DNA from: Mesotaenium endlicherianum | Lineage: Eukaryota > Streptophyta > Zygnematophyceae > Zygnematales > Mesotaeniaceae | Length of the DNA stretch: 60,718 nucleotides | NCBI GenBank assembly: GCA_009602735.1 | Contig: WELA01012911.1 | Coordinates: forward strand, 486,816 to 547,533 | Reading direction: 5' to 3' | Part shown: positions 1 to 10,799 of the stretch, in pieces | Layout of the letters: each line of letters starts with the position of its first letter | How positions within the stretch are numbered: the stretch's first letter is position 1 | The notes under the pieces: generated by a model | Told to the model about the DNA's origin: nothing | Database searches by the model: none | What the model saw: the letters and a program-made list of their open reading frames with translations, nothing else | Position numbers and translations under genes: made by a program

Positions 1-762
1 GGGTGGGGAGGGGGGGGAGCGGGGGGTATGGGGGTGAGCAGAGTAACAGCCACGAGATTCATATGCAACCCCCAGGCCAGCCAGGGGTTTGAACAACTCC
101 AGCACGGTCAGTCAAGACAGGCAGTCTGCAGGCAAACCCTGTCCTCTGACTTCCTCCTCCTCCATTTGTCCTCTCTCCCCCGGCTGTCTGAGCACCAGCT
201 CTCAAACCTTCCACCCCCCCTCTTGAAATATCACTCGGACGCCCTGAGAGCACAACCCCAGCACTCACAACGCCCTCATCTTCTTTCCCCCGCGACCCCC
301 CGCGCGACCCCGGGAGTCATACACATGAATGTACACAAGCATTGACCACGTGGGCAGGCCCACAGCTGGGACCACACGCATGATGACGACGCGGAGCATG
401 ACCGATGTAACAGGCAGTGAAGACATCGAAGTGAAAGTGACATCCTTCTCAAGATGCTGACCAAAACATGACCTTGTGAGCTACACCATAGTAAAAGCCT
501 CACCTTTATTCTTATAAAGAATGCGTTCAGCCCTCATTTCAAACCTGTGTGCTTAAAATTCATCAAAAGAAGATGCCCTCCATGTAAAAAGCGGTGCAGT
601 GTCTTAGTTTCTCTGAAAGGTCACACTGCGGTATTTACACACATTCTACTTTTCTAGAAAACTTAAGACGTTGAAAACATATGCATCCCAACAATCAAGC
701 ACTGCAAATGTAGCTTCCGAGAAATCTTTAGCGAGTGATAAAAGCTAGCGGGATGGCTATAC
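1..762. other. Unassigned stretch, probably intron of the minus-strand gene
   Basis: No convincing coding exon, RNA gene or transposon domain is visible. The first 30 bases are a G-rich tract. If the exon at 763-1044 is real, this stretch is the start of its first intron, because the minus strand carries a GT dinucleotide at 762-761 directly after the exon. The short ORFs here have no recognisable motif and a composition expected of random reading frames. Confidence 0.35.
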
Positions 763-1044
763 CTTGTCAAAATGTTCCCATTGCCGACAGACTGCTTTCT
801 GCCATGGGAGATTGTCAGTATCGCAATCACGGGAGATAGTCTTGGAGAGGGCAGCTGCGTGAGCTATATCTCTGCGTTCATCTGCAGCAGAAATCAGAGA
901 GCCCTCGCTGGTGGGATGTTTGTGTGAGCCACCCCCGTGCCGTCCGATCAAGAATAAGCAGAGCAGAAACATGCCCACAATCATGGAGATGCTCAGCCAC
1001 GGCTTCTTTCCGCCTCTAAGCTTCCGAACAGTACTGCCCGCCAT
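763..1044 (-). CDS. Putative first exon of a type II membrane protein (partial host gene)
   Basis: A 94-residue reading frame starts at the ATG on the minus strand at 1044-1042 and ends at a good splice-donor context (AAG|GTATAG, junction at 763/762); without splicing it stops six bases later at 759-757. The product has a short basic N-terminus (RKLRGGKK, residues 8-15), one hydrophobic segment at about residues 17-34 and then a polar region with two Cys (residues 74 and 87). This is the layout of a type II signal anchor, as in many Golgi glycosyltransferases of plants, but the catalytic part would lie in later exons outside the recognisable sequence. The family cannot be named. It is the only host-gene candidate in the window. 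Evidence is seen topology plus a splice-like site; function is inference. Confidence 0.4.
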
Positions 1045-2451
1045 TGTGGCAGCTCGTCCAGCTTCAGTAGGAAAGATACAACAGCTGCTCCGCCTCAGAT
1101 AGAGGACTACAACGGTCTGTTTAAAAAATACCCCGCTCAAGGGTGCCCAAGTGATGCTCCCAGGGCATGCTAACGTGTACTCTACTTCTCCATCAAAAAT
1201 CTACCCGTCCAGGGAAGTGCACTCAATATCTATGCGTTCCCTGCTAGTTGTTATGGGCGAGCCTCAGCGAGCATCGTCGCTACGAGTCTCAGGCTCAACG
1301 GGGGTGTCGAGTCTCGACCATCAGCTACAACTACGACCCGATTACGACACTTTTAATTGCTTTCACGTGCACCTGCAGCAGGTGCTTACAAACACGTGTA
1401 TACCGCCCTCGACCAGAATATTGTAGGCTCATGTTTGGAAATTTAAAGTGATGAAATAGTATCGTGTCATTCAGTGCTTATAATAGATGAAGAGCCTCTA
1501 TTGTTCTCCTGTTTGGTTTCAATTCATGCAAATCTCGTGAGCATATAAAGTTCCCACTTGTGTCGCGGCTGCTATCCACTTGACGGTGCCGCACGCACAG
1601 CGCAAGCCACAGCCGCCCAGGTACAGGAAGTCAGTGTTGACTCACCGACCAAAGGACCGAGTTATCTCAGTCAGCGGTCATGTCAAAGTCGTTATCATTG
1701 TCAAAGTGGTCACGACACGTCAAACCCACACCCAGGGATGGATGGGGATTTGGACGGAGTAGTCAGCCGAAAGGCTAGGGGTATGGAACCAGCAATGAGC
1801 CAGCCCAGCAAGTGCGAAGAAAGGTACTTATCAATTGGCTATCTAAGCCAAGTACAGCAGGGATGTTGCAGAGGCGTTGTGTGCCACCTCGGCCAAGACC
1901 CTCAGGTGACTAGTCACGGCTTGAGCGTTCATCTTAAACGCTGCCAGCCAGCCACATAGCTGTGATTGTCAGCCGAAAGGCTAAGCGGTCACGCACGACA
2001 ATCCCAAGGCATGCATGCATGCTGAATGACAACTCCTAAGCTGTGTGAGAGCTGCTAGGACGGCATGCAAGCTAAGCACTGTGACTAAGCACTGGCATTC
2101 TCGAGAGAGGATAATGTGTGGTGCCTGTGAAAGGCACGAGTCTTGCCTGAAGCTGCCTCATTCTTGCTCGCATCGTTGTTAAAGGAAGCTGAAAAGCATA
2201 AGGAGCACGAAGAAGAAGGAGTTCCTAAGGCCATAGAAGAGCCGAGACACCACGCTTCTGCCGACGCTGGAAGATTTCTTCCTAAGTGTATCATAGAAAG
2301 GTTGAACCTCAGGAGTTCCCAAGAGAGGATCTCGCTGGTAGAAAGTAGAGAGCTGCAGAACAGAATCTGTTAGGAGATTAGCACAGATTTGGGTCAAACG
2401 CCACAAGCGTGCGAGGGTCACTTAAAATGGTGAGTGCTGTGTTAGTTTCCA
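1045..2451. other. Unassigned stretch upstream of element G1
   Basis: No protein domain is recognised. The stretch probably includes the promoter and 5' end of the minus-strand gene near 1045-1200 and, towards 2450, the 5' LTR or leader of G1, but I could not find a second copy of any part to define an LTR. A short motif, CAGCCGAAAGGCTA, occurs twice (about 1765 and 1970). The ORFs at 1558-1959 and 2143-2373 have no family features and are not called. Confidence 0.4.
1544..1549 (+). promoter_or_regulatory. TATA-like box, possible G1 LTR promoter
   Basis: TATAAA sits in an AT-rich context about 0.9 kb upstream of the conserved G leader and in the same orientation as G1. It could be the promoter in a decayed G1 5' LTR. 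There is no paired LTR to confirm this. Confidence 0.2.
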
Positions 2452-2906
2452 AGTTCTCATAAGTCTCAATTGTCGAATTGCTGATAACAAGAGTAGTCTT
2501 AACAAGTAAAGCTCTCAGTGAAAAATTGAGTGAGCCCAGCCAAGCAGTGAAGAGCTGTTAAGGCGCGGTGTTGAGTGAAGAGCTCAGACCAGGCCAGCAT
2601 AGATGTGCAGTTTCAGAGTTTGTAAGCTGTGACTTGTGAAAGTTAAGCGAAAGCCTTGAAGGGCGATTTTCTCTGAATCTGGCATTGCCTGCTTAGACGT
2701 GATTTTTGCAAACCACAAAACTTGTTCATTCTGTAAACTCTCAACTTGGGTGAAAGCCTGTGTGGAAGTAAGACGCTTCTGTCCTACTTCTGAGAACTTC
2801 TTGATTGGTTCAGGTGAACAAGAATTCCCAAATCAGTTGGGGATTGAGGCCTGTGAAGGCTGCCGGTGTTCAACCTGGAAGGGGACCCGGAGAAATTCAA
2901 CTGTAT
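2452..2906 (+). other. G1 untranslated leader
   Basis: This sequence upstream of gag is closely matched by 26968-27427 in G2, which is why it is assigned to the element. No tRNA primer-binding site of the initiator-Met type is visible. Confidence 0.6.
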
Positions 2907-4293
2907 ATGCGGTTGAGGAGTGGAAGACTCTACCACTCTGTGGAGCCTGCAGAAGATTCTGATTCTAGCCAGAGTCTACGAGGAAGTGAGATGTCTGAGC
3001 ATACTGACAACCGGTGGAGTGAGCAACCGTCGAGAGACGAGTCTCGTCATATCTCCGCAAGCGGTGAGTGAGAACCCGGATAACGCACGAGCCTTTGCAC
3101 CTGATTTGGGCAGAGAGCAAGACGTGTGGGGAAGAGTCATTGAGTCCTGGTCACCGTTCAAAATGGTCGGTGATGATCGGGATGAAAATCCTAAGTTCAA
3201 GCTGTCTGCAAAGTGTTTTAACGGACGAACCAGCGGAAACGGTCTCACTTTCGAAAAGTTTGATGAGATCTATTGGGCAGAATTCTTTGAGAAGATTCGG
3301 AAAGATTCTTCTTATACGCAATCTGTTGCATTTATAGGCTTGGTTCAGTACTTGGACAAGGATGCCCTGCTGCTATATTGCCAATTCCGGAAGGATGAGG
3401 ATCTCACCCAGGAATGGGCATTTGAAGAACAGAAAAGGGCTAGGGATTTGAATATCCAGAAAGAGGCTGCGAAAGCCCGAATGTCTGCTTTATCTTCGGG
3501 AAGAACAATGACAACTGCACCTGTTGAGAGCATAGACTTAGCTGCACTAACACAAGACTTAACAGAGCCCATGAGGCAACTCACTGAGGGTCAGCGAAGG
3601 GCTGCTACTCGGAACGATGATGCCGGCTCTGTCGCAGAGTTGCGAAAGGTGTGTGCAGAATTGTCTGAAAAGATTGCTAATGCTCAGGAACGAGTAACAC
3701 GCAGAGCTCCACCTCTTCACGGTCAACAAGGCGATAGCGCCACGACAGAGGCAAGCCATGCGCAAGCCTTGGCTAGCTGTCGTGAGGATGTGGAGGCTGG
3801 GGGTGACCAGCTAAACCCCGAGCATTGTCTGCGCCGTTTCTTTAAGTTGCTTGAAGCACGATTCCCAGAGGATCGCCATCTTAAGGTGCACCGTTATGTG
3901 CATTTTGTCCATCAGAAGAACGAGACAGTCATGGAGGTTAAATCCAGATTGGTAGACCTTGCCAAAAAGGCAAAAATATACGAGCCCAAAATAGTGGCTA
4001 ACAAGTTTCTGTTGTGCTTGGGCAAGGAAACAGATCGTGAAGTCAGGCCACACCTGTCCGCAAAGCACGGGATTGACTGGGACATCGACGAGGCGGCTGA
4101 AATAGTACGCAATGTCGAAGAAGGTGAAGTGTGGTACAAAGAGGCTTCCATAACGCTTATGGCTCCTGAGAGGAGAGAGGAATCCTCTCCGCCTAAGGCC
4201 AACAGCTCTAATTTTCAGTTTAAGAAAAAGAGCGGGTCTTTCAATAAGTTTGCTAAGCATGCCAACACTGTTGAAACAGCATGGAGCTGTTGA
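2907..4293 (+). pseudogene. G1 gag (capsid/nucleocapsid precursor), frame change after 55 residues
   Basis: Gag forms the virus-like particle in which reverse transcription occurs. The start is set at the ATG at 2907 because the N-terminus (MRLRSGRLY) resembles the gag starts of the two other families here (MPTRSGRAY, MVRTRS). This frame stops at a TGA at 3069-3071; the remaining gag continues in the +1 frame from about 3067 to 4293, with the charged, helical character of a retrotransposon gag domain. The same +1 break exists in G2. At the 3' end the frame runs out at 4293, where loss of one base in a T run would explain why the first zinc knuckle continues in the original frame. The assignment rests on position, the start motif and the adjacent knuckles, not on a domain search. 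Confidence 0.75.
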
Positions 4294-5720
4294 ATTGCGA
4301 GAAATCAAGACATCAGAAGAGAGATTGTCCGTACCCAGATGCTAAGCAACTATCTGCCAGCAAGGCGCACATATGTGCACATTGCAGCAAGAAGGGACAC
4401 GCAGAAGATGAGTGCTGGTCTGAGAACCCAAATTTAAAGCCGCCATGAGCAAATGCTGCCATGAAAGAGGCAGATAAGGAAAAAGAGAAAAAAAAGGGTG
4501 GCTCTGGTAATCGCAAGGGTAATCAGAAGTATGAAACTATGAGTGCAGAAATCGCTGAGTTGAAAGCTCAGTTTGCAAAACTAAATACGCCCAATGTCTA
4601 CTATGATGCAGATATTGCAGAAAAGACCGTCTGCAAAGGCGAGAAGCTGATGCCTGAAAAGGCTGTGGACGCAACGGCTGCCGAGCAAGCAGATCACAAC
4701 CGTCTGGTGCCAAGGAATGCTGGGAAGCTTCCTCAGACTTTCTGCATCACTCTGGATGAAAATGAGATCTCGCAGCTACGACAAGCCAGGCCCGGGACGC
4801 GTAAGACATCTAGTTTTTCGCTGGAGAAGCTGAAGGCCTTGGTGGAACACCGCATCCAGCATGCTCCTTTGCTTTCTCTCGCTGATTTGCATATCACTTA
4901 CCCATTCACGATCGAAGAAGCCGGACATCAGCTGGATATAGCTGAGGAAGGTGCAAATAGCGCCTCATTGCCCACCAATTTCAGCACCGTGAGAGTGCAG
5001 AATAAGGATGGTGCATTAATCTTCAACAACTGGGTAGCTCCCAACATTCTGTTGGATACAGGCGCACAGCCAGTCACCTTGGGAAAGCGAGCTGTGAAAG
5101 CTCTACAATTGACGGCAAGGGACCTGAAAGAGAGTCCTTTCCAGTTGAACACTGCCTCAAGACAAGTCTTAAAGTCTTGTGGGATTACCCGCAAGCCTGT
5201 GAAAATCACAGTAAATCCAGGGAAACCTGAAGAGGCGTCACTACTCATGGAGTGCACAGTGACGGAGGCAGAGAACTATGATGTTCTCTTGGGAACAAAA
5301 GCACTGATTCCCTTGGGTATGGTCATTGATCCGCGGAAGCAGAGGCTGACTTACCAATCAACAGATTGGCAGTCGGCAGGAGAAATTCCTGTGAAGATGG
5401 TTTGCACAGGAGAAGCAAACTACGGACTGCTAGACTGCTGTGTCAACGACAGGTATCCAGAAGCCTACGACAACATCATGAAGCAAGAAGAGGAAGGCTA
5501 TACGAGCATCAACATGCCAACACCCTTGGTATGGCAACCTCGGATCACGGAGCAGCTGGAAACTGTGAGCAGTAGGGACCGCGGCCCGCAAATGTTGCTG
5601 CCAGTACCCTACCCAGTTACCTCCATTGCAAATCTGATGCCTGGATTTAAGCCGCTGCCGCAAGGCATTGTCAGGATGGAAGATCCTTTTTGCAAAAGGG
5701 GAGTAGTGGTGTTGGAATAA
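4281..5720 (+). pseudogene. G1 nucleocapsid zinc knuckles and aspartic protease
   Basis: Two CX2CX4HX4C knuckles bind genomic RNA: the first is broken at its first Cys by the frameshift near 4291, and the second (CAHCSKKGHAEDEC) is complete. A TGA at 4446-4448 interrupts the frame; the open part then runs from about 4461. A Lys-rich and coiled segment follows, then a retropepsin-like domain with an intact DTGA catalytic motif (about 5054-5065) and the downstream VLLGTKALIPLG stretch that packs against it in Ty3 proteases. The frame ends in TAA at 5718-5720, exactly where the methyltransferase motif I begins, so the stop probably replaces a Leu or Phe codon of one continuous polyprotein. Confidence 0.8.
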
Positions 5721-7427
5721 TTTGCCGGACTTGGGTCTGGGAGCATAGCATTGATCCAGCAAGGAATACAGGTGGCCAAAGTCCTGTATGTGGACAATGA
5801 TGACCACGCTTTCTAGCATTCAGAGAAGTCATGAGTCAGATGCGGCAAATGCATCATTTCAAAGGGTTGGTGCCCGCATATATCAATGTCGAGCGCATCG
5901 CCGGAGGTAACATTATAAATGTGATGCCTGAAGGCCAGTATGGCTACAGGATTTCCTTGTCAACCGTTTTCTCAAGCTGGAAACAGGAGGGGATTCAGTG
6001 ATCCACGAGCACAACACTGGGGATGGATGGTGAAAATCATCAGCATGCTGCGGGAACGACAGCACTACTACCCACCAGTGTTTGTGATTGAGAATGTGCA
6101 TCCAGGAATGGATTACAAGCAGATAAAGCCGAGAGAACCATGGCTGATTTTTGACTCAACTTTGGGCCATCATGTGCTAATCAACGACGTCAAGCACGGA
6201 GGATTATCCCATAGGGCCATATTTTGGACCAACGGCATGTCCATTGAGGTCTTGAGAGAGATAGAGAACATTACACGACGATCACCGACGGCATTGACAG
6301 TGGAAGAGGCGCTGGTGGTGTATACCAGACCAGTGACTAGGAGGGATTCCTATCCACAGTGTGCCATCAACAAACCAGGTCAGCCAAGGGTGGTACTGCC
6401 AACCTTCACAGCATATCCAAGATCCCGAGCCTTCATAGAAGGTGAACGAGGAATGGTCAAAGACATGCATGAAAGAGATGCCATTTGGAGAGAACCTACT
6501 ACGGTGGAGAAGGGCAATTGCCTTGGAATACCTGACACCACAGCTCGGCATATAGCCGGTGCTGTAGGATCAGATGAAGCTGCAAAGATTTTCGGCAACA
6601 TGATTGGGCACCACTCTATGACTTGGTTGGTAGAAACAATCATGACGTGGCAGCAGTTGACCTTCACTGACAAGCCTAAGCCGAGGCCAAGACCAGTGAC
6701 AATTGTGGTCCATGTGGTGCCAACATCTAATCAGAGGGCTATCAGGACGGCACATCAGCAACAAGAAGAATACGGTGTGCAAAGAGATGCAGCGGAAGCT
6801 GCCAGAAACAGAGCATTCAGGGAAGCTAGGGTGGCTGAATTGATGAGATGCCAGGATCTGTTGGATCGGATTGATAACCGGACCAATGAATTACAAGCAC
6901 CTCTGGAAAGAGCGGATACACCCATGGGGGACCAGGCGCCTGAGCAGGCAACGCCGCTGCCAAGTGCAAAAGTCGATACGCAGGACACCCCGTCACCTGT
7001 GAGAAACGCCACTCACAGTCAGATATTTGGGAGCCCACCTTCCGGAGCCACGACATCAAGGCGTGAGGAGACTCCAGAAGATGCCAGATCAGGGTATGAT
7101 TCCCACCTCAGCCCAAGAGCAGCTGGGCGCGGAGACTACTGGCAAGAAAGCTCAAGTAGCTGGGAAGCTAACCAAAAGTGTCTATCGTCTTCACCAGAGC
7201 AAGCACCACTACAAGACATGTCAGAAGAGTCTGAGAAGAAGACCCCTGAGCCGACGCTTGAAAAAATTGGATATTATCTAAACCGATTATTAGGGCGAGA
7301 ACGCCAGTGCAATATTGGTGAATGGGCTGAAGAGAGTAGCCAAAATTCAGGAGATTCTGGAGGGTCTGCAAAGACCATATGCCTCGAAGCGATATTCGAA
7401 AAACGCCACGAGGAGTTGGACAAGTAA
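5712..7427 (+). pseudogene. G1 C5-cytosine DNA methyltransferase domain of pol
   Basis: The domain would transfer a methyl group from S-adenosylmethionine to cytosine C5. Canonical motifs occur in order: motif I (FAGLGSG, just after the TAA at 5718), the acidic YVDND of motif II, motif IV (GFPCQPFSQAG from about 5949, catalytic Cys codon 5958-5960), motif VI ENV (6090-6098), a motif VIII-like HRAIFW, then a target-recognition-like region (LPTF...AF...RGMV) and motif X (GNMIGHHSMTWLV, near 6597). The frame slips near 5812 and returns near 5937, so motif I and motif IV are in the same frame but the stretch between is not. A long acidic, helical tail follows to the TAA at 7425-7427. Its position between protease and RT matches the D elements. 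Catalytic residues are present, but the gene is broken. Confidence 0.85.
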
Positions 7428-8810
7428 TTGTCTACAACACCTGCCTTGATGAGCCCAAAGCCACAAGCTAAGGGCCAACAGCAAGGTTTAGCCAGTCAGA
7501 CAGCTGAATCCATTACAAGGCAGATCATGGAGCAGCTGCTGGAAGCAGACGCTTGACAGCTCAAGGAAAAGGAAGTGGCTAAGGCAGCAAGCATGCTGCA
7601 ATCAGCCATTGTCAACTTGGCAAAGCTCAACACAGATAATAATGAAGAGCCACCACCACCTGGAGTGGAGAAGTCAGTTGAAGATGAGGCAAAAATGCCA
7701 GACCTTCCAGGGTTTGACCTGCCGTCAGTTACCAACAAAGAGGAGATTCAGGAAGAAATTCCACGTTTTCCTACCCCAGTACTGGATCTGTTGGAGCTAC
7801 AAGAGCTCAGGACGGAAGATTGGGTGGCCGACCACTTGATAATGGAGGGGCCCAGCTCATCAGATCTATACAACAATCTGAGGTCGCCTACACCCAGCAC
7901 CCCAACTGCCAGTTTTCCAGCACCAGAAGCTACCCCTCATCAGCTACAACAGCCGCAGGAAGTGGCTGCCTGTACCGCCAAGGTGGAACCAACACAAGGT
8001 AATCCTCGCGGTCGCGCAAGCAGACCAAGAAAGGTGGCCCGGGAAGGGATTGCACCTTTCAGGCGGATGCTGATGCGTTATCTCAAGTATAGGGGAACAG
8101 CTCGGAGAGAAGGGGTTCTGAAAGGAACCATGGCTCCTCCTTTGCAACCTATCCTGGAGATTTTGCAGATAGAAGGAGAGGATGGCTTGATTCGCAAAGC
8201 CATGGCACTGGGAATTCAGATTCCCATGGTGCGTCCTTCATCCACTGGAACGTGGGAGAAGGACAGTTCAGCTCCTAGGACATCTGCAGTGTCTGAAAGG
8301 GAACTGGTAAAGCTGAGAAGCATCATAAGCCGCTTGACAGCAGAAATTGCTATGTACGCACAACTAGTTGCGGCTCAAAGACCCCAGACTTTGACACAAG
8401 CATGGACGGTTACGCCACCAGCCAGGGAGGAGTTTGGCACAACCGTTGCGCGCATTACTACCATTGAGCGTGAGTGGGGTTGGACAACTGACCCCAGAGC
8501 AGATCTAGCAGGGTGGCCTTTGCCAAACCCGCCCCCGCCACGTGAAGAGGGAGGAACAGGGTCCAGCTGGACTGCAGCAGATGAAGAAAGGTTCTTGAGG
8601 CAGCCCATCCGGAGGCGTCTGACATACCCCACTCAACACGAGAGGCGACGATCCATCAGAAAAGGTAAAAAGCCTAGGAAGCAGGCCGCCGAGCCTAAAC
8701 CAGCGGAGGAGCAAGCTACGAAGCCTGCCACTCCACCTCCTAACAATCAGGCAGAAAAGCCTGAAGGCCAGGATGAGGACAAAAAGCCCCCACCTGAACC
8801 CAAAGAGTAG
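7428..8810 (+). CDS. G1 linker segment of the polyprotein, unknown function
   Basis: This segment is in the same frame as the methyltransferase and RT. It is interrupted by TGA at 7554-7556 and ends at TAG 8808-8810; the open part from about 7575 encodes 411 residues. It has a helical N-terminus, a Pro/Ser-rich middle, a basic patch (RGRASRPRKVAR) and a Lys/Pro/Glu-rich tail (about residues 360-411) typical of flexible linkers. No known domain is recognised. Because stops flank it on both sides but the frame is conserved, it is best read as part of the original pol polyprotein joining methyltransferase and RT rather than as a separate gene. Confidence 0.6.
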
Positions 8811-8873
8811 CAACTACTGGATGCCTGTGTTGGGGAAAAACAGCCAAAAACTGAGGTTTTCACCATTGAAAAA

Positions 8874-10799
8874 ATGGTCTCAGCCCACCAGAGAGCACAA
8901 GTAGAAAGGCTGCTCAAAAAGCACCGCAAGGTGTTTGCTTTTACCAAGGAGGAGATTGGTAGAACCACTGCCAGTGTGTGTGAGATCACACTAACTACTG
9001 ATAACCCATTCAAACTTGGGCCGCATAAGCTCAGTCAGACCGAATGGGACTGTGTGGAGAAGACTTGCCAGGAGCTGCACAAGCGCGGCATGATTGAGAA
9101 ATCAACCTCATTACATGGAGCTCCAACAGTAGTAGTTGCCAAGAAGGACGAGGCTGGCAATTATACAGCCACTCGTATGTATAGAGACTACAGACGACTG
9201 AATCTTCACACGGAGCCAGACAGCTATGTGATGCCTACACCAGAGCGGATCTTTGCGATTGCTACCACCGGGAAGGTGTTCAGCATCATCGATCTACGCC
9301 AAGGCTTCAACCAAATCCCTGTGAAAATAGAAGATCGAGGTAAGACCGCTTTCTGGGCTCAAAGGGAACTTTGGCAATGGACGGTAATGTTGTTTAGGCT
9401 GAAAAATGCCCCAGCCATCTTTCAGAGGACTATGGATAAAGTGCTGGAGGGGCTGGATTCTGCAAAACCATACATTGATGACGTAGTGGTGTTCAGCAAG
9501 TCCATAAAGGAGCACCTTGAGCACTTGGAAAAAGTGTTCCAGCGCCTGGAGAAATTCCAGATGACGCTGCACCTTGGAAAGTGCAGATTCTTTGAGGCAC
9601 ATGTGTCTTACTTAGTTTATGAGATTGGGAACAATGCTATGTCCCCTCAAGCTGTAAAGACTGAAGCCATTTACAAGACACCTGCACTGGCAAATGTGTC
9701 TAAGCTGAAAACCCTGTTAGGGCTAAGCGGATACTATCGTAAATTTGTGAAGAACTATAGCAAAATTGCTAAACCCTTGACAAAACTCTTGAAAAAGGAC
9801 GTACCTTTTGTGTGGACGGAAGCCCAGGAGAAGGCCATGAACGAGCTCAAGGAGCGGCTGGTAACGGCCCTGGTCTTGCGAACGCCCGACTACTCCAAGC
9901 CGTTTAATCTACACACTGACTGGAGTTGCGTGGGAATTGGCGCAGTACTCAGTCAGGCCGCAAGTCCTAGAGAGGAGTACGTCATTGCCTATGTCTCGCG
10001 CTCTAACAACCGAGCGGAGAGCAACTACTTGTCCTACAAAGGAGAGCAGCTGGCAGTGCTTTGGGATGTCGCACATTTCAAACAGTATCTATGGGGAAGA
10101 CCCTTCACGCTGGTCACAGATCATTCGCCGTTGCTCTGGCTAATGAAAAATGGAGACCTCACTGGCAAATTGGCTCGCTGGGCTCTTAAGCTCCAAGAGT
10201 ACCACATGACAGTGATACATCAAGCAGGTATACTCAACAACAACGCCGATGGACTCAGCAGGAGCCCGAACCCATCCGCAGACGACAGAACGGGAGCTCG
10301 AGAAGACGAAGATCCGAGCAGCCCAGCAGAATTGGCAGCCTGCCTGGCCGAAATGGCTAGAACAGTAGCGTCAAGAGAAGCTGAGCCTCTACCCCCGTTC
10401 AGTCCAGAGATCTGGAATGATCAAGCCACTATGCATTGGCTGAAGACGGGAGTCCACATGGAAGGATTATCGGTGAAAGAAAAGGACCAGGTGAGCCATC
10501 GAGCTAAAAGGTTCTGCTGGAAACGCAATAACCTCTTCAAGATTGAAGAAATTGGTCAGGAGAAGTTGGTGCCAAAACCCACCAAAAGGCGAGCTCTGGT
10601 GCAGGAAATGCACGAGAATACTGGACACTATGGTGTCAAGAAGACATGTAGTCTTCTAGAGCTGTCTTACTGGTGGAGGGGCATGAAGCAGCAGTGTGAG
10701 GATGTGATCAAGGCCTGCAAAAGCTGCGATCGCATCAAGGCTGGTTTTATGCAGCAACACCCACACCTGCAACCTCTGCCAATCATGGGCCTAGGCTAA
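8874..10799 (+). CDS. G1 reverse transcriptase, RNase H and integrase zinc domain
   Basis: This 641-residue open frame copies element RNA into DNA and starts integrase. RT motifs are clear: DLRQGFNQIP, the catalytic YIDD (about 9471-9482) followed by VVVFS, and the thumb motif LLGLSGYYRKFV. RNase H follows with its Asp (LHTDWS), Glu (YKGEQLAVLWD) and Asp (VTDHSPLLWL) and the final NNNADGLSR. The integrase N-terminal HHCC finger is complete (HENTGHYG...CKSCDR). The frame ends in TAA at 10797-10799 just before the integrase core. The frame continues upstream of 8874 to the stop at 8808, so the start is only the first convenient codon. This is the best preserved RT of the G lineage here. Confidence 0.9.
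   Translation: MVSAHQRAQVERLLKKHRKVFAFTKEEIGRTTASVCEITLTTDNPFKLGPHKLSQTEWDCVEKTCQELHKRGMIEKSTSLHGAPTVVVAKKDEAGNYTATRMYRDYRRLNLHTEPDSYVMPTPERIFAIATTGKVFSIIDLRQGFNQIPVKIEDRGKTAFWAQRELWQWTVMLFRLKNAPAIFQRTMDKVLEGLDSAKPYIDDVVVFSKSIKEHLEHLEKVFQRLEKFQMTLHLGKCRFFEAHVSYLVYEIGNNAMSPQAVKTEAIYKTPALANVSKLKTLLGLSGYYRKFVKNYSKIAKPLTKLLKKDVPFVWTEAQEKAMNELKERLVTALVLRTPDYSKPFNLHTDWSCVGIGAVLSQAASPREEYVIAYVSRSNNRAESNYLSYKGEQLAVLWDVAHFKQYLWGRPFTLVTDHSPLLWLMKNGDLTGKLARWALKLQEYHMTVIHQAGILNNNADGLSRSPNPSADDRTGAREDEDPSSPAELAACLAEMARTVASREAEPLPPFSPEIWNDQATMHWLKTGVHMEGLSVKEKDQVSHRAKRFCWKRNNLFKIEEIGQEKLVPKPTKRRALVQEMHENTGHYGVKKTCSLLELSYWWRGMKQQCEDVIKACKSCDRIKAGFMQQHPHLQPLPIMGLG

Noticed and set aside
1558..1959. 133-codon plus-strand frame upstream of G1
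   Set aside because: No family features, no second copy and no start or splice context; chance open frame.
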